A DNA stretch of 64,000 bases from PALSA-505 sp963702235 (GCA_963702235.1 CAVPBZ010000008.1:62001-126000); one strand, 5' to 3'; shown: positions 8,845 through 17,763, counted from the stretch's first letter. The notes: a model not told the origin generated them from the sequence alone. A program made the numbers and translations.

Positions 8845-10524
8845 GTGGTCGCCATCGCGTCATCGGCAACGGTCCAGGGTGATTCGCTGCGGAGCCAGCT
8901 GACCAACCTACGGGCGCTGCTCGTGCTGTCCATCCTGATGACCGAGAGCCCCGACCACGAGCAGATACTCCGGCTGGTCGCCTCGGCGGCCTCGTCGCTC
9001 GGCGGCTGGCGGGTGGCCGGCTTCGTGCTCGGCGACGTGTGCTGGACCGACGCCGCCGCGCCCGCCGCCGCATCCCCGGGCCTGGTCGGCCAGCTGCGGC
9101 AGCTTCCCGAGGCCGGCGGGCCGGTGACCCTCCAGCAGGCTGGCTGGTCGTGGGCCTACCCGTTGCGCACGATCACGGGCCCCGTCGGTCACATGATCGC
9201 CTGCGCGGCGGACGAGCCGGCCATCGGCGAGCAGTTCGTCGCCCGGGTCGTGGCCCAGCAGGCCGGCGTCGCGGTGTCCAACGCCCAGCTGCACGCCAGG
9301 GAGCGACGCACCGCCCGCGAGCTGGCCGCCGCGAACGCGGCGCTCGAGGAACGGGTGACCGCGCTGCGGCTGGGCATGCAGATCCACGAGCGGCTCACCA
9401 GGATCGCGGTGAGCGGGGAAGGCGCGGCCGGCATCGCCGGGACGCTGCACGACCTGACCGGGCTGCCGGTGGCGGTGGAGGACAGGTACGGCAACCTGTC
9501 CGCCTGGGCCGGTCCGGGGCGGCCCGACCCGTACCCGAAGCCACCCGCTGACGACAGGGAGCAGCTGCTCCGCCGGCTCATGGTCGAGGGCAGGTCGGTC
9601 CGCGACGGCGGCCGCGTGGTCGCGCTGGCCTCGCCCCGGCCCGGCGTGCTCGGGGTGCTCGCACTGATGGATCCCGGCGGCCGCGCCGCCGGCCCGGAGG
9701 TGATGGCGCTGGAGTACGCGGCGACCGTGCTCGCCGTGGAGCTGGCCCGGCTGCGCGGCCTGGCCGACAGCGAGCTGCGGGTCCGCCGCGAGCTCGTGCA
9801 GGACCTGCTCGCCGGGACCGACGACCGCAGCGCCTGCCAGCGCGCGGAGGCGCTGGGCTACGACCTCGGCCGGCCGCACCGGGTCGTCGTGGTGGAGGTC
9901 ACCGGGCAGCCCGACGACGACCTGCTGTACGCGCTGCGGCGCGCGCTGCGGGAGCGGGGGCTGACCGCCCTGGCCGGCACGCTGGCCGGCTCGGTCGTGC
10001 TGCTGGCGCCCGACGGCGGCACCGACTGGGAAACGCTGCGCACGGCCACCATCGAGCAGCTCGGCGGCGGGCACTGCCGGATGGGCGTCGGCGACGCGTA
10101 CCCGCGGCCGTCTGAGCTGCCGCGGTCGCTGCGCGAGGCGCAGCTCGCCCTGCGGCTGCAGCAGGCATCGTCGGCGGCGGAGCGGACCTCGGTGTTCGCC
10201 GAGCTCGACGTGTTCCGGATGCTGTCGTCGGTCAGCGACCTGTCCGGCATCGAGCACTTCACCGACAAGTGGCTCGGCACCCTGGCCAGCTACGACGCCA
10301 GCAGGCACACCAGCCTGCTGACCACCCTCAGCCAGTACCTGCGGCACGGCGGCGGCTACGAGGTCACCGCCCGCGCCCTGTCGGTGCACCGGAGCACGCT
10401 CAAGTACCGGCTGCAGCGGATCCGCGAGCTGACCGGCTACGACCTGACCGATCCGGAGACGCACTTCAACCTGGAACTGGCCACCCGCGCCTGGGTCACG
10501 CTGCAGGCGATGCGGGGCGGATAG
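8845..10524 (+). CDS. PucR-family transcriptional regulator (second copy)
   Basis: 559-aa paralog of the 3607 regulator over its full length. It has the GAF-like N-terminal half (QFVARVVAQQAGVAVSNAQL), the shared EDRYGNLSAWAGPG and PSELPRSLREAQLALRLQQ blocks, and the C-terminal PucR HTH (YLRHGGGYEVTARALSVHRS). It starts at GTG 8845, 50 bp after the second SDR; no strong ribosome binding site is seen. A TGTTAACA palindrome at 8804-8811 lies in the gap and may be a control site. Together with the first copy it brackets the KPCC/SDR genes, so the two may form a heteromeric or antagonistic switch. That role is inferred from position only. Confidence 0.85.
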   Translation: MVAIASSATVQGDSLRSQLTNLRALLVLSILMTESPDHEQILRLVASAASSLGGWRVAGFVLGDVCWTDAAAPAAASPGLVGQLRQLPEAGGPVTLQQAGWSWAYPLRTITGPVGHMIACAADEPAIGEQFVARVVAQQAGVAVSNAQLHARERRTARELAAANAALEERVTALRLGMQIHERLTRIAVSGEGAAGIAGTLHDLTGLPVAVEDRYGNLSAWAGPGRPDPYPKPPADDREQLLRRLMVEGRSVRDGGRVVALASPRPGVLGVLALMDPGGRAAGPEVMALEYAATVLAVELARLRGLADSELRVRRELVQDLLAGTDDRSACQRAEALGYDLGRPHRVVVVEVTGQPDDDLLYALRRALRERGLTALAGTLAGSVVLLAPDGGTDWETLRTATIEQLGGGHCRMGVGDAYPRPSELPRSLREAQLALRLQQASSAAERTSVFAELDVFRMLSSVSDLSGIEHFTDKWLGTLASYDASRHTSLLTTLSQYLRHGGGYEVTARALSVHRSTLKYRLQRIRELTGYDLTDPETHFNLELATRAWVTLQAMRGG

Positions 10525-10653
10525 CGGCGGATAAGCGTGCAGCGAAGGCCCGCAGTTGGTCCCGCCAGGACGAGGAACCGGCGGCCGTCGCGGCCATAAC
10601 GTCGCGCTATCGGACTCCGGCGCGGCCGGTGCCACTTCGCGAAGAGGCTGGGT

Positions 10654-11682
10654 GTGTCACACGAGGCAGCAAGCGCGAGCGCGCCGTCAGTCGTAGCGTC
10701 CGACCCGGCGGAACCGGACGGGCTGGACCTCTACGCTCGGATGAGCTACCTGCGTGCCTTCGAGGAGCGCGCCGACACGCTGTACCGCCAGGGCCTGATC
10801 CACGGGCCGGCCCACCTGGGGCTCGGGCACGAGGCGATCGCGGTCGGCGCGGCGTCGGTGCTCCGCCCGGACGACTACTCGCTCGGCACCTACCGCGGCC
10901 ACGCGCACGCGCTCGCCCGCGGCGCGCCGCCCGACGCTGTGCTGGCCGAGCTGCTGGGCCGGGCCGGCGGCATCTGCGCCGGCAAGGGCGGCTCGATGCA
11001 CATCACCAGCGCCGAGCACGGCTACTACGGCTCGTACGCGATCGTCGGCGCGCACCTGCCGATCGCCTGCGGTCTTGGCTGGGCTGCGAGGATCCGCCGC
11101 ACCAGCCAGGTCACCGCCTGCTTCTTCGGCGACGGCGCGACCAACATCGGCGCGTTCCACGAGGCGCTCAACCTGGCGGCGGTGTGGCGGCTGCCGGTCG
11201 TCTTCGTCTGCGAGAACAACTGGTACATGGAGTACACGCCGATCGCCGACGTGATCCCGGTCCCGCTGCCCGCGGCCGACCGGGCCGCGGCCTACGGGCT
11301 GGACCGGGTCGTCGTGGACGGCAACGACGTGCGGGCCGTCCGGCAGGCGGCCGGCCGCGCGGTCGCCGCGGCCAGGGACGGGCACGGGCCGAGCCTCATC
11401 GAGGCGCAGACCTACCGGCTGAAGGGTCACTCGGTCGCCGACGGCGGCGCCTACCGGCCGGCCGAGGAGGTGGCCCGGTGGCGGGAGCACGACCCGCTGC
11501 TGCGGGCCAGGACGTGGCTGCTGGCGGGCGGCGCCACCGCGGCCGCGCTCGACGAGATCGACGCGCAGGCCCGGGTCGGCCTCGAGGATCTGGCGCAGGC
11601 CGTGCTCGCCCGGCCGGGGCCGGACCCGGCCACTGCCTGGACCGACGTGTGGAGCGACGGGGGCTGGCGATGGCGGAACTGA
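10654..11682 (+). CDS. TPP-dependent dehydrogenase E1 component, alpha subunit
   Basis: 342-aa alpha subunit of the acetoin/pyruvate/branched-chain 2-oxoacid dehydrogenase E1 family. The thiamine diphosphate motif is clear: GDGATNIG followed by NLAAVWRLPVVFVCENN (about 155-185). Further family blocks are YRGHAHALARG, GKGGSMHIT and THR-like RLKGHSVADGG. It starts at GTG 10654, and its 3' end overlaps the beta gene by 13 bp, so the two are translationally coupled. No E2 (lipoyl acyltransferase) or ordinary E3 gene is in the window. The nearest E3-like protein is the KPCC homolog. The substrate cannot be read from the sequence; acetoin or a 2-oxoacid are usual. Confidence 0.85.
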   Translation: MSHEAASASAPSVVASDPAEPDGLDLYARMSYLRAFEERADTLYRQGLIHGPAHLGLGHEAIAVGAASVLRPDDYSLGTYRGHAHALARGAPPDAVLAELLGRAGGICAGKGGSMHITSAEHGYYGSYAIVGAHLPIACGLGWAARIRRTSQVTACFFGDGATNIGAFHEALNLAAVWRLPVVFVCENNWYMEYTPIADVIPVPLPAADRAAAYGLDRVVVDGNDVRAVRQAAGRAVAAARDGHGPSLIEAQTYRLKGHSVADGGAYRPAEEVARWREHDPLLRARTWLLAGGATAAALDEIDAQARVGLEDLAQAVLARPGPDPATAWTDVWSDGGWRWRN

Positions 11683-12665
11683 CCTACCGGCAGGCCGTCG
11701 CCGCCGCGCTCGCCCAGGAGATGGCCAGGGACGAACGGGTGGTGCTGCTCGGCGAGGACGTGGCCTCCGGCGGGGTGTTCAAGACCACCGCCGGGCTGCG
11801 CGAGCGGTTCGGCCCGGACCGGGTCTGGAACACGCCGATCTCCGAGCAGGCCATCGCGGGCGCGGCCATGGGCGCCGCGATGGCCGGCCTGCGGCCGGTC
11901 GCCGAGATCATGTTCTCCGACTTCTACGCGACCTGCTGGGATCAGGTGGCGAACGAGATCCCCAAGATCCGCTACATGACCGGCGGCCAGCTGAGCGTGC
12001 CGCTGGTGCTGCGCGGCGCCAACGGCTCGGGCGGGCTCGGCTTCGGCAGCCAGCACGGCCAGTCGGTGGAGAACTGGGCGATGTGCGTGCCCGGCCTCAA
12101 GATCGTCTCGCCGGCCACGCCGGCCGAGGCCTTCGGCCTGCTGGCCGCGGCGATCCGCGACGACGACCCGGTCATCGTGTTCGAGCACAAGGCGCTGTTC
12201 GGGCGCAAGGAGGACTGCGGCGATGGCGAGCACCTGATCCCGCTCGGCCAGGCCGCCGTCGTCCGGGCCGGCCGCGACTGCACGCTCGTGGGCCTGTCCA
12301 TCACGGTCGGGACCTGCCTGGCGGCGGCCGATGAGCTCGCCGCCCGCGGCATCGAGGCCGAGGTCATCGACCTGCGGACGCTGGTGCCGCTGGACGCCGC
12401 GGCCGTGCTGGCCTCGGTGGCGCGCACCGGCAGGCTCGTGGTGGTGGAGGAGAACCCCGGCCAGCTCGGCTGGGGCGCATCGGTCGCGGCGATCGCAGCT
12501 CAGGAGGCGTTCGGCGACCTGACCGCACCGGTCACCCGGGTCAGCGGCGGCAACGTGCCGCTGCCCGTTGCCGCCCCGCTCGAGGCGGAGGTGGACGTCT
12601 CGGCGGCCAAGGTCGTCGACGCCGTGCGCGCGCTCCTCGGCGAGCTCCGGCCAAGCAGAGGCTAA
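11670..12665 (+). CDS. TPP-dependent dehydrogenase E1 component, beta subunit
   Basis: 331-aa beta subunit that pairs with the upstream alpha chain to form the TPP site at their interface. Typical blocks: LLGEDVASGGVFKTTAGL, NTPISEQAIAGAAMGAA, FSDFYATCWDQVANEIPK, LRGANGSGGLG, SPATPAEAFGLL and EVIDLRTLVPLD. ATG 11670 lies inside the alpha gene's last codons. A C-terminal transketolase-like domain is complete. EaCoMT-like gene one begins 36 bp downstream, so the E1 pair and the CoM-transferase-like gene probably share a transcript. This physical link suggests that E1 acts on a CoM-pathway intermediate or product, which is inference. Confidence 0.86.
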   Translation: MAELTYRQAVAAALAQEMARDERVVLLGEDVASGGVFKTTAGLRERFGPDRVWNTPISEQAIAGAAMGAAMAGLRPVAEIMFSDFYATCWDQVANEIPKIRYMTGGQLSVPLVLRGANGSGGLGFGSQHGQSVENWAMCVPGLKIVSPATPAEAFGLLAAAIRDDDPVIVFEHKALFGRKEDCGDGEHLIPLGQAAVVRAGRDCTLVGLSITVGTCLAAADELAARGIEAEVIDLRTLVPLDAAAVLASVARTGRLVVVEENPGQLGWGASVAAIAAQEAFGDLTAPVTRVSGGNVPLPVAAPLEAEVDVSAAKVVDAVRALLGELRPSRG

Positions 12666-12701
12666 CCAGCAGTACCTATCAGCAGGAGAAAGGTGAGATC
12701 A

Positions 12702-13742
12702 ATGGAGATTCGCGGCGAAGAAGTCCTGCTCCCTGTCTCGGCGGTGTCGGCGTTTCCCCGGCCGCACTGGCTGCAGGGCCGGGTGCTCGGATCGCTGAGC
12801 GAACCCGTCTACCGCAGCCAGAGCCTGCGGGTGGCCTACGAGGACGCCTGCAAGGTCTGCGCGCGCGAGCAGGAGAACGCGGGCCTGGACATCCTGTGCG
12901 ACGGCGCCCAGTATTACGAGTGGGAGGCGCCCGGCTTCCAGCTCGAGCCCATCTTCCACTTCATCCCGGAGAACCTCGGCGGCTTCGCCCCGTACGGGCC
13001 GCCCGGTGAGGGCGCCAAGTACCGGCCGTTCTACCAGGCTGTGGTCAAGGACAAGATCACCTGGGTCCGGCCGATCTTCGAGAGCGTGGTCATGACCATG
13101 CAGAACGCCACCGACAAGCCGTTCAAGGTGGCGTTCCTCGGCCCGGCCCAGCAGAGCGTCATCGTCAAGGACGAGCACTACGGCGACCAGGTCGCGGTGG
13201 CGCGGGACCTGGCGATCGCGATGAACGCCGAGCTGAAGTACCTGGACAGCCTCGGCCTGGAGGCCGTGCAGCTGATCGACGTGCTGCCGCCGTACACCAC
13301 GGACATGTGGCAGATCGAGATGCAGAACATCATGTTCGACGGCGTCAGCGCGACGAAGTTCTGGCACGTCTGCTACGGCAGCGTGGACGGCCAGCGCGAC
13401 ATATTCGACAACCACGCGGCCTCGATGATGCCGCTGTTCAAGGAGTCGCCCGCAGACGTGATCCACCTGGAATTCACCAACAAGGGCTTCGACGAGCTGG
13501 AGGCATTCCGCGACTTCCCCACCGACAAGGTGCTCGGCGTCGGCGTGGTGGACGCCAAGAATCTCCAGGTGGAGTCCGCCGAGCAGGTGGAGCAGCGGAT
13601 CCGCCGGGCGCTCGAGGTGGTGCCGGCCGACCGGCTGCTCGTCGCGCCGGACTGCGGCCTGGGCTATTTCAGCCGAACGGTGGCGTACGCAAAGTTGAAC
13701 GCGATGGGCCAGGCTGCCGCGACGGTACGCAGCACGCTGTAA
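12702..13742 (+). CDS. Zinc MetE-fold methyl/alkyltransferase, epoxyalkane:CoM transferase-like (copy 1)
   Basis: Epoxyalkane:CoM transferase uses a zinc-bound CoM thiolate to open an epoxide. This 346-aa protein has the MetE C-terminal barrel character and putative zinc ligands His222 and Cys224 (FWHVCYG) plus Cys318 (APDCGLG). The N-terminus EEVLLPVSAVSAFPRPHW matches that of copy 2 at 21993. I chose ATG 12702 over GTG 12693 because it aligns with copy 2 and has AAAGGTGAG just upstream. It is clearly divergent from copy 2 in the middle (for example the KYRPFYQAVVKDK segment), so it may accept another electrophile or be a methylcobalamin-independent methyltransferase. Family assignment is good; substrate is inferred from the CoM context. 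Confidence 0.68.
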   Translation: MEIRGEEVLLPVSAVSAFPRPHWLQGRVLGSLSEPVYRSQSLRVAYEDACKVCAREQENAGLDILCDGAQYYEWEAPGFQLEPIFHFIPENLGGFAPYGPPGEGAKYRPFYQAVVKDKITWVRPIFESVVMTMQNATDKPFKVAFLGPAQQSVIVKDEHYGDQVAVARDLAIAMNAELKYLDSLGLEAVQLIDVLPPYTTDMWQIEMQNIMFDGVSATKFWHVCYGSVDGQRDIFDNHAASMMPLFKESPADVIHLEFTNKGFDELEAFRDFPTDKVLGVGVVDAKNLQVESAEQVEQRIRRALEVVPADRLLVAPDCGLGYFSRTVAYAKLNAMGQAAATVRSTL

Positions 13743-13817
13743 CTGCCGGTCGGGCCGGGATCTGCGGGCTGGGTCCCGGCCCGCCGCGGTGCTAGCTTGC
13801 TGAGCAGGGAGGCGGAG

Positions 13818-14435
13818 ATGACCTCGGATCCGATGCAAGAGGTGCTCGGCGTGCGGTGGCGGCCCGGCGACCACATCTGCGGCTTCTACCGCAAGCCCGC
13901 CGAGCGCGACGACATCCTGGTGCCGTTCCTGGCCGACGGCCTGGCCGCGGGCGACAAGTGCACCTGCGTGGTGGACAGCTGCGCCCCCGATGACGTGCTG
14001 GCCAGGCTGGCCGAGCAGGTGGAGGTCGGGCCGTACGTGGCCGGCCGCCAGCTGGAGGTGCTCGACTCCTACGGCACCTACCTGGCCGACAGCGGCTTCC
14101 TGCCCGAGCGGATGCTGAAGTTCTGGGAGGCCAAGGCGCGGCAGGGCCCGTGCGGCGAAGGCGCCGGGTTCGCCCGGAACGTCGGCGACATGAGCTGGGC
14201 GCACCGCGACGAGCGCTGCGTCGGCGACCTGGTCGGCTATGAGTCCGAGCTCAACCGGATCATGTCCGACTTCCCCCAGGTCAACCTCTGCCTCTACGAC
14301 CTGACCCGGTGCTCCGGCGAGCTGATCATGGACGTGCTCAAGACGCATCCCAAGGTGCTGCTCGGCGGCATGGTCATCGACAACCCCTACTACCTGGAAC
14401 CCGACGAGTTCCTGGCCAGCCGCGCCGCCGGCTAA
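13818..14435 (+). CDS. Stand-alone MEDS-domain sensory protein (second copy)
   Basis: 205-aa paralog of the protein at 2939, again one MEDS domain without a DNA-binding module. Shared motifs: PGDHICGFYRK, GDKCTCVVDS, ERMLKFWEAKA, VGYESELNRI and NPYYLEPDEFLAS. ATG 13818 follows GGGAGG. It lies 75 bp after EaCoMT-like gene one and ends before a strong hairpin, so it is probably the last gene of the E1-transferase transcript. MEDS domains are known from methanogens and methylotrophs and were proposed to bind small hydrocarbon derivatives. In this setting a CoM conjugate or epoxide is a reasonable ligand, but that is a guess. Confidence 0.74.
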   Translation: MTSDPMQEVLGVRWRPGDHICGFYRKPAERDDILVPFLADGLAAGDKCTCVVDSCAPDDVLARLAEQVEVGPYVAGRQLEVLDSYGTYLADSGFLPERMLKFWEAKARQGPCGEGAGFARNVGDMSWAHRDERCVGDLVGYESELNRIMSDFPQVNLCLYDLTRCSGELIMDVLKTHPKVLLGGMVIDNPYYLEPDEFLASRAAG

Positions 14436-14519
14436 CGCCGGCCAGCTCCGCACACCCTGCCGCTCCTTCCCGCGCCCTCCGAGGCGCGTGTCCCGTATCC
14501 CGCGTCCCCGTGAACTTGT

Positions 14520-14563
14520 CGATGGCTACTTTTACCCCTCGGGTGGGGTAGGAGTAGCCATCG
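14520..14563. terminator. 19-bp stem hairpin between convergent genes
   Basis: CGATGGCTACTTTTACCCC pairs with GGGGTAGGAGTAGCCATCG around a TCGGGT loop, a nearly perfect 19-bp stem with two G-T pairs. It sits between the second MEDS gene and the convergent aldehyde dehydrogenase gene and has T runs inside the stem, so it likely terminates both. Confidence 0.7.
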
Positions 14564-14615
14564 ATCTTGGGCCGGGGGCTCCGGGCTGGGTGGTCTGGGG
14601 GGTTTTGGGGTGCAG

Positions 14616-16037
14616 TTAGCGGCCGTAGGCCTGCCAGTGGGCGCCGAACAGGGCTTCCTCGGTGACCGGGGGCTTGGCAATGGGGCGGGACACCCAGGTC
14701 AGGTTCAGGAAGTGCCGCGCGTTGATGTTCTCGGTGGTGATGTTGCCGCCCCAGGTGCCGCAGCTGAGGCTGAGCGTGAACGGCAGGCCGTTGCGCGGGC
14801 TGCCGGCTCCCTCGTTGAGGTTCTGGTTGACCAGCACCCGCGCCGTCTTGGTGGCCATCGCCAGCTGGTCCACGCTGGCGTCCGAGCTGGTGTGGATCGC
14901 GCAGGTGTGACCCAGGCCCTGATAACCGGTGATCGCGTTGACCAGGTTCGCCGCGTCGCAGATGTCGCCGGAATACCGGTAGAGCGCCAGCACGACCGAC
15001 AGCTTCTCGCCGGAGAACGGGAAGCCGGGCCCGGTGCCGGTTTCCTCCACCAGGAGCATGGTGCACTGCGGCGCGACGTCGAAGCCCGCCAGCCCGGCGA
15101 TGTGCGCCGCCGACTTGGCCACCACGTCGATCGCCGGAACGTGCCCGCCGTCCGGCCACATGACCGCGCCCAGCGCGGCCGCCTGCTGCTCGTCGCACAG
15201 GTGCGCGCCGGCCGCGGTCAGCCGCTGCACCAGCTCGTCGTAGACCGACGCGTGCGCGATCACGGCGTTGTCGGCCAGGCAGCTCGTCGCGTAGTCGAAC
15301 GTCTTCGCGGTTACGATGGCCGCCGCCGCGTCGGCCAGGTCGGCGGTCTCGTCCACCACGTGCACGGCGTTGCCCACGCCCACCCCGTACGCCGGGGTGC
15401 CCGAGCTGTAGGCGGCGTGCACCATGCCGGCCCCGCCGGTGGCCACGATCAGGTCCGCCTGCCGCATCAGTTCCTGGGTCTTGGCCAGGGACGGCGAGGG
15501 CAGCGACTGCACCAGGTCGGCCGGCGCGCCCACCTGCTCGCAGGCGGCCCGCATGTAGCCGACGACCGCCTCGGTGGTGCGCCGGGTCCGCGGGTGCGGG
15601 GCGCAGACGATGGCGTTGCGGCCCTTCAGCGCGAACAGCGTCTTGACCGGCGGCGTGGCGTCCGGGCCGGTGGTGGGGATCAGCGCGGCCACCACGCCGA
15701 CCGGCTTGGCGATCTTCACCAGGCCGGCCTCGGGTATCTCCTCGACCACCCCGACGGTGCGCATCCCCGCCATGTCCGCGAGCACGCCGGTGACCCGCTT
15801 GCCGATCTTGATGATCTTATCCTCGTAGTTGCCGAACCCGCCCTCGTCCACCGCCAGCCGGGCCAGCTCCCTGGCGCGGTCTTCCCGCACCACCGACCAG
15901 GCCACTGCGGTGACCAGCGCGTCGACCTGCTCCTGTGAGTAGTGCTCGATGGCGCTCGCGGCCTTGCTGGCGCGTTCCACCACGGCGGTTATCTCGTCCC
16001 GGACCGAGTCGGCCGCCGGATCCCTGACCTCGCTCAT
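14616..16037 (-). CDS. Acylating (CoA-dependent) aldehyde dehydrogenase, EutE/SauS-like
   Basis: 473-aa aldehyde dehydrogenase of the group that makes acyl-CoA from an aldehyde, NAD(P) and CoA. Visible: the LIPTTGPDATPPVKTLFALKGRNAIV substrate/cofactor segment (in short, GVVAALIPTT then ALKGRNAIV), ATGGAGMV and the putative catalytic Cys in ATSCLADNAV. The LGHTCAIHT and NAITGYQGL blocks are typical of acetaldehyde, succinate-semialdehyde and sulfoacetaldehyde acylating enzymes. It is the only gene of the island on the minus strand. In a CoM context, an aldehyde carrying a sulfonate (an oxoethyl-CoM or sulfoacetaldehyde) would be a natural substrate. That is inference; the family call itself is firm. 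Confidence 0.82.
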   Translation of the reverse strand: MSEVRDPAADSVRDEITAVVERASKAASAIEHYSQEQVDALVTAVAWSVVREDRARELARLAVDEGGFGNYEDKIIKIGKRVTGVLADMAGMRTVGVVEEIPEAGLVKIAKPVGVVAALIPTTGPDATPPVKTLFALKGRNAIVCAPHPRTRRTTEAVVGYMRAACEQVGAPADLVQSLPSPSLAKTQELMRQADLIVATGGAGMVHAAYSSGTPAYGVGVGNAVHVVDETADLADAAAAIVTAKTFDYATSCLADNAVIAHASVYDELVQRLTAAGAHLCDEQQAAALGAVMWPDGGHVPAIDVVAKSAAHIAGLAGFDVAPQCTMLLVEETGTGPGFPFSGEKLSVVLALYRYSGDICDAANLVNAITGYQGLGHTCAIHTSSDASVDQLAMATKTARVLVNQNLNEGAGSPRNGLPFTLSLSCGTWGGNITTENINARHFLNLTWVSRPIAKPPVTEEALFGAHWQAYGR

Positions 16038-16295
16038 GTCCGCCAGCGTGCCGCGTCAGCGCGCAGATTCCACTGATCTGGCGGGGCGAGATGGCCGCGG
16101 GTGTTGGTCCCCGGGAGACCTGACCCCGGGCCGCGCCCAGCACGCATGCTCGGGGAAGGCCGGCTCCCTGTCGGGGCCGGCCGCCAGTACCCGCAGGCTC
16201 AGGGAAAGCCAGCGGCCGGACCGGGTCAGCCGCCTCCCCCCTCGGGTCGAGCAGGCGGCCGGACCGGGCCGGCCGCCAGGAGGTGAGGGCGGCAG

Positions 16296-17651
16296 GTGCC
16301 ACGGCTGGTGGTGATCGGCGGCGGTGCCGCCGGGATGTCGGCCGCGTCGGCCGCCCGGCGGGCGGCACCCGGTCTCGACGTGGTCGTCTGCGAGGCAGGC
16401 GGCTACGCCGCCTACGGCATGTGCGGGATCCCGTACTACCTGGGCGGCGTGGTCGAGACCGCGGAAAGCCTGCTCGCCCACCCGCCCGAGGAGTTCACCG
16501 GCAGGCGCGGCATCGACCTGCGGCTGCGCACCCGGGTCAGCGCGATCGACCCGGACCAGCAGCGGCTGCAGGTCAGCGGCGACGGCCAGCCGGACCTGCT
16601 GGACTACGACGCGCTGATCGTGGCGACCGGCGCCGACCCGGTGCGGCCGCCCGTGCCCGGGGCCGATCATGACCGGGTCTTCACTGTCCGGTCGCTGGAC
16701 GAGGCGATCGAGCTGCGGCGGCTGCTGGACACCGGCGCGGTCCGCCGCGCCATCGTCGTCGGGGCGGGATACATCGGCCTGGAGACCGCGGAGGCGCTGG
16801 TCCAGGCGGGCGCAGAGGTGCAGGTCGTCGAAGCACTGGCCCAGGTGCTGCCCGGTTTCGACGAGCCCGTCGCCGCCCTGGCCGAGGCCGAGCTGCGCCG
16901 CCATGCCCGGCTGCGGCTCGGCGCCCGGCTGGACGCCGTGCACGACAGCGACGGCGGCGTGACCGCGGTCGTAGACGGCACGCCGGAGCAGGCCGACCTG
17001 GTGATCCTGGCCACCGGCGTCCGGCCGGCCACCGGCCTGCTGACCGAGGCCGGCGCCCGGCACCTGCCGGACCGCTCGGTGATCGTGGACTCGGGCATGC
17101 GCACGTCGCTGCCCGGCATCTTCGCGGCCGGTGACAGCGTCGCGCTGCCGCACCTCGTGCTGGGCAGGCCGTCCTGGGTGCCGCTCGGGCCCGCGGCCAA
17201 CAAGACCGGCCGGGTGGCCGGGACCGTCGCGGCCGGCGGCGCGGCGTCGTTCGGCGGCGTCGTCGGCACCGCGGTGGTCAAGGTGTTCGGCCTCGAGGTC
17301 GCGCGGACCGGGCTGAGCATCGCTGACGCCGAGGCGGCCGGCCTGGCCGCGGTGGCCACCGACGTGACCTCCCGGTCGCGGGCCAAGTACTACCCCGGCG
17401 GCTCGCCGCTGCACGTACGGCTGGTACACGACCCCGGGGGCCGGCTGCTGGGCGCCCAGCTGGCCGGCCGCGAGGGCGCGGCCAAGCGCATCGACGTGCT
17501 GGCGACCGCGCTGCACGCCGGATTCAGCATCGGTGACCTCGCCGCGCTCGACCTTAGCTACGCGCCGCCCTACGCGCCCGTGTACGACCCGGTGCTGCAG
17601 GCCGCGCAGAAGGCCGGCCGCGAGGCCGCTACCGCCGGGGGGCCCCGATGA
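16296..17651 (+). CDS. FAD-dependent CoA-disulfide-reductase-like oxidoreductase
   Basis: 451-aa pyridine nucleotide flavoprotein of the NADH oxidase / peroxidase / CoA-disulfide reductase group. It has an FAD motif at the very N-terminus (VVIGGGAAGMSAA), a single redox cysteine Cys43 in YGMCGIPYY, matching the Cys43 position of CoA-disulfide reductase, an NAD motif (VVGAGYIGLETAEAL) and a second FAD motif (GIFAAGDS). GTG 16296 is preceded by AGGAGG at long spacing. It diverges from the aldehyde dehydrogenase across 258 bp. In a cell making CoM, it may reduce CoM or CoA disulfides and persulfides. The thiol partner is not evident in the sequence. Confidence 0.8.
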   Translation: MPRLVVIGGGAAGMSAASAARRAAPGLDVVVCEAGGYAAYGMCGIPYYLGGVVETAESLLAHPPEEFTGRRGIDLRLRTRVSAIDPDQQRLQVSGDGQPDLLDYDALIVATGADPVRPPVPGADHDRVFTVRSLDEAIELRRLLDTGAVRRAIVVGAGYIGLETAEALVQAGAEVQVVEALAQVLPGFDEPVAALAEAELRRHARLRLGARLDAVHDSDGGVTAVVDGTPEQADLVILATGVRPATGLLTEAGARHLPDRSVIVDSGMRTSLPGIFAAGDSVALPHLVLGRPSWVPLGPAANKTGRVAGTVAAGGAASFGGVVGTAVVKVFGLEVARTGLSIADAEAAGLAAVATDVTSRSRAKYYPGGSPLHVRLVHDPGGRLLGAQLAGREGAAKRIDVLATALHAGFSIGDLAALDLSYAPPYAPVYDPVLQAAQKAGREAATAGGPR

Positions 17652-17763
17652 CGTCGTGCCAACGACCGGACGCGCAAGCCACCGGCCTCGGCAGGAGCCG
17701 CCCGATGACCCCGCGCCCGCGGCCTGACCCGGGCCAGCCATCAGCGACAGCAGGAGGGACCCG

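Noticed and set aside
16038..16295. GC-rich inverted segments between the aldehyde dehydrogenase and the flavoprotein gene
   Set aside because: Only short imperfect matches expected at this base composition; no consistent operator.
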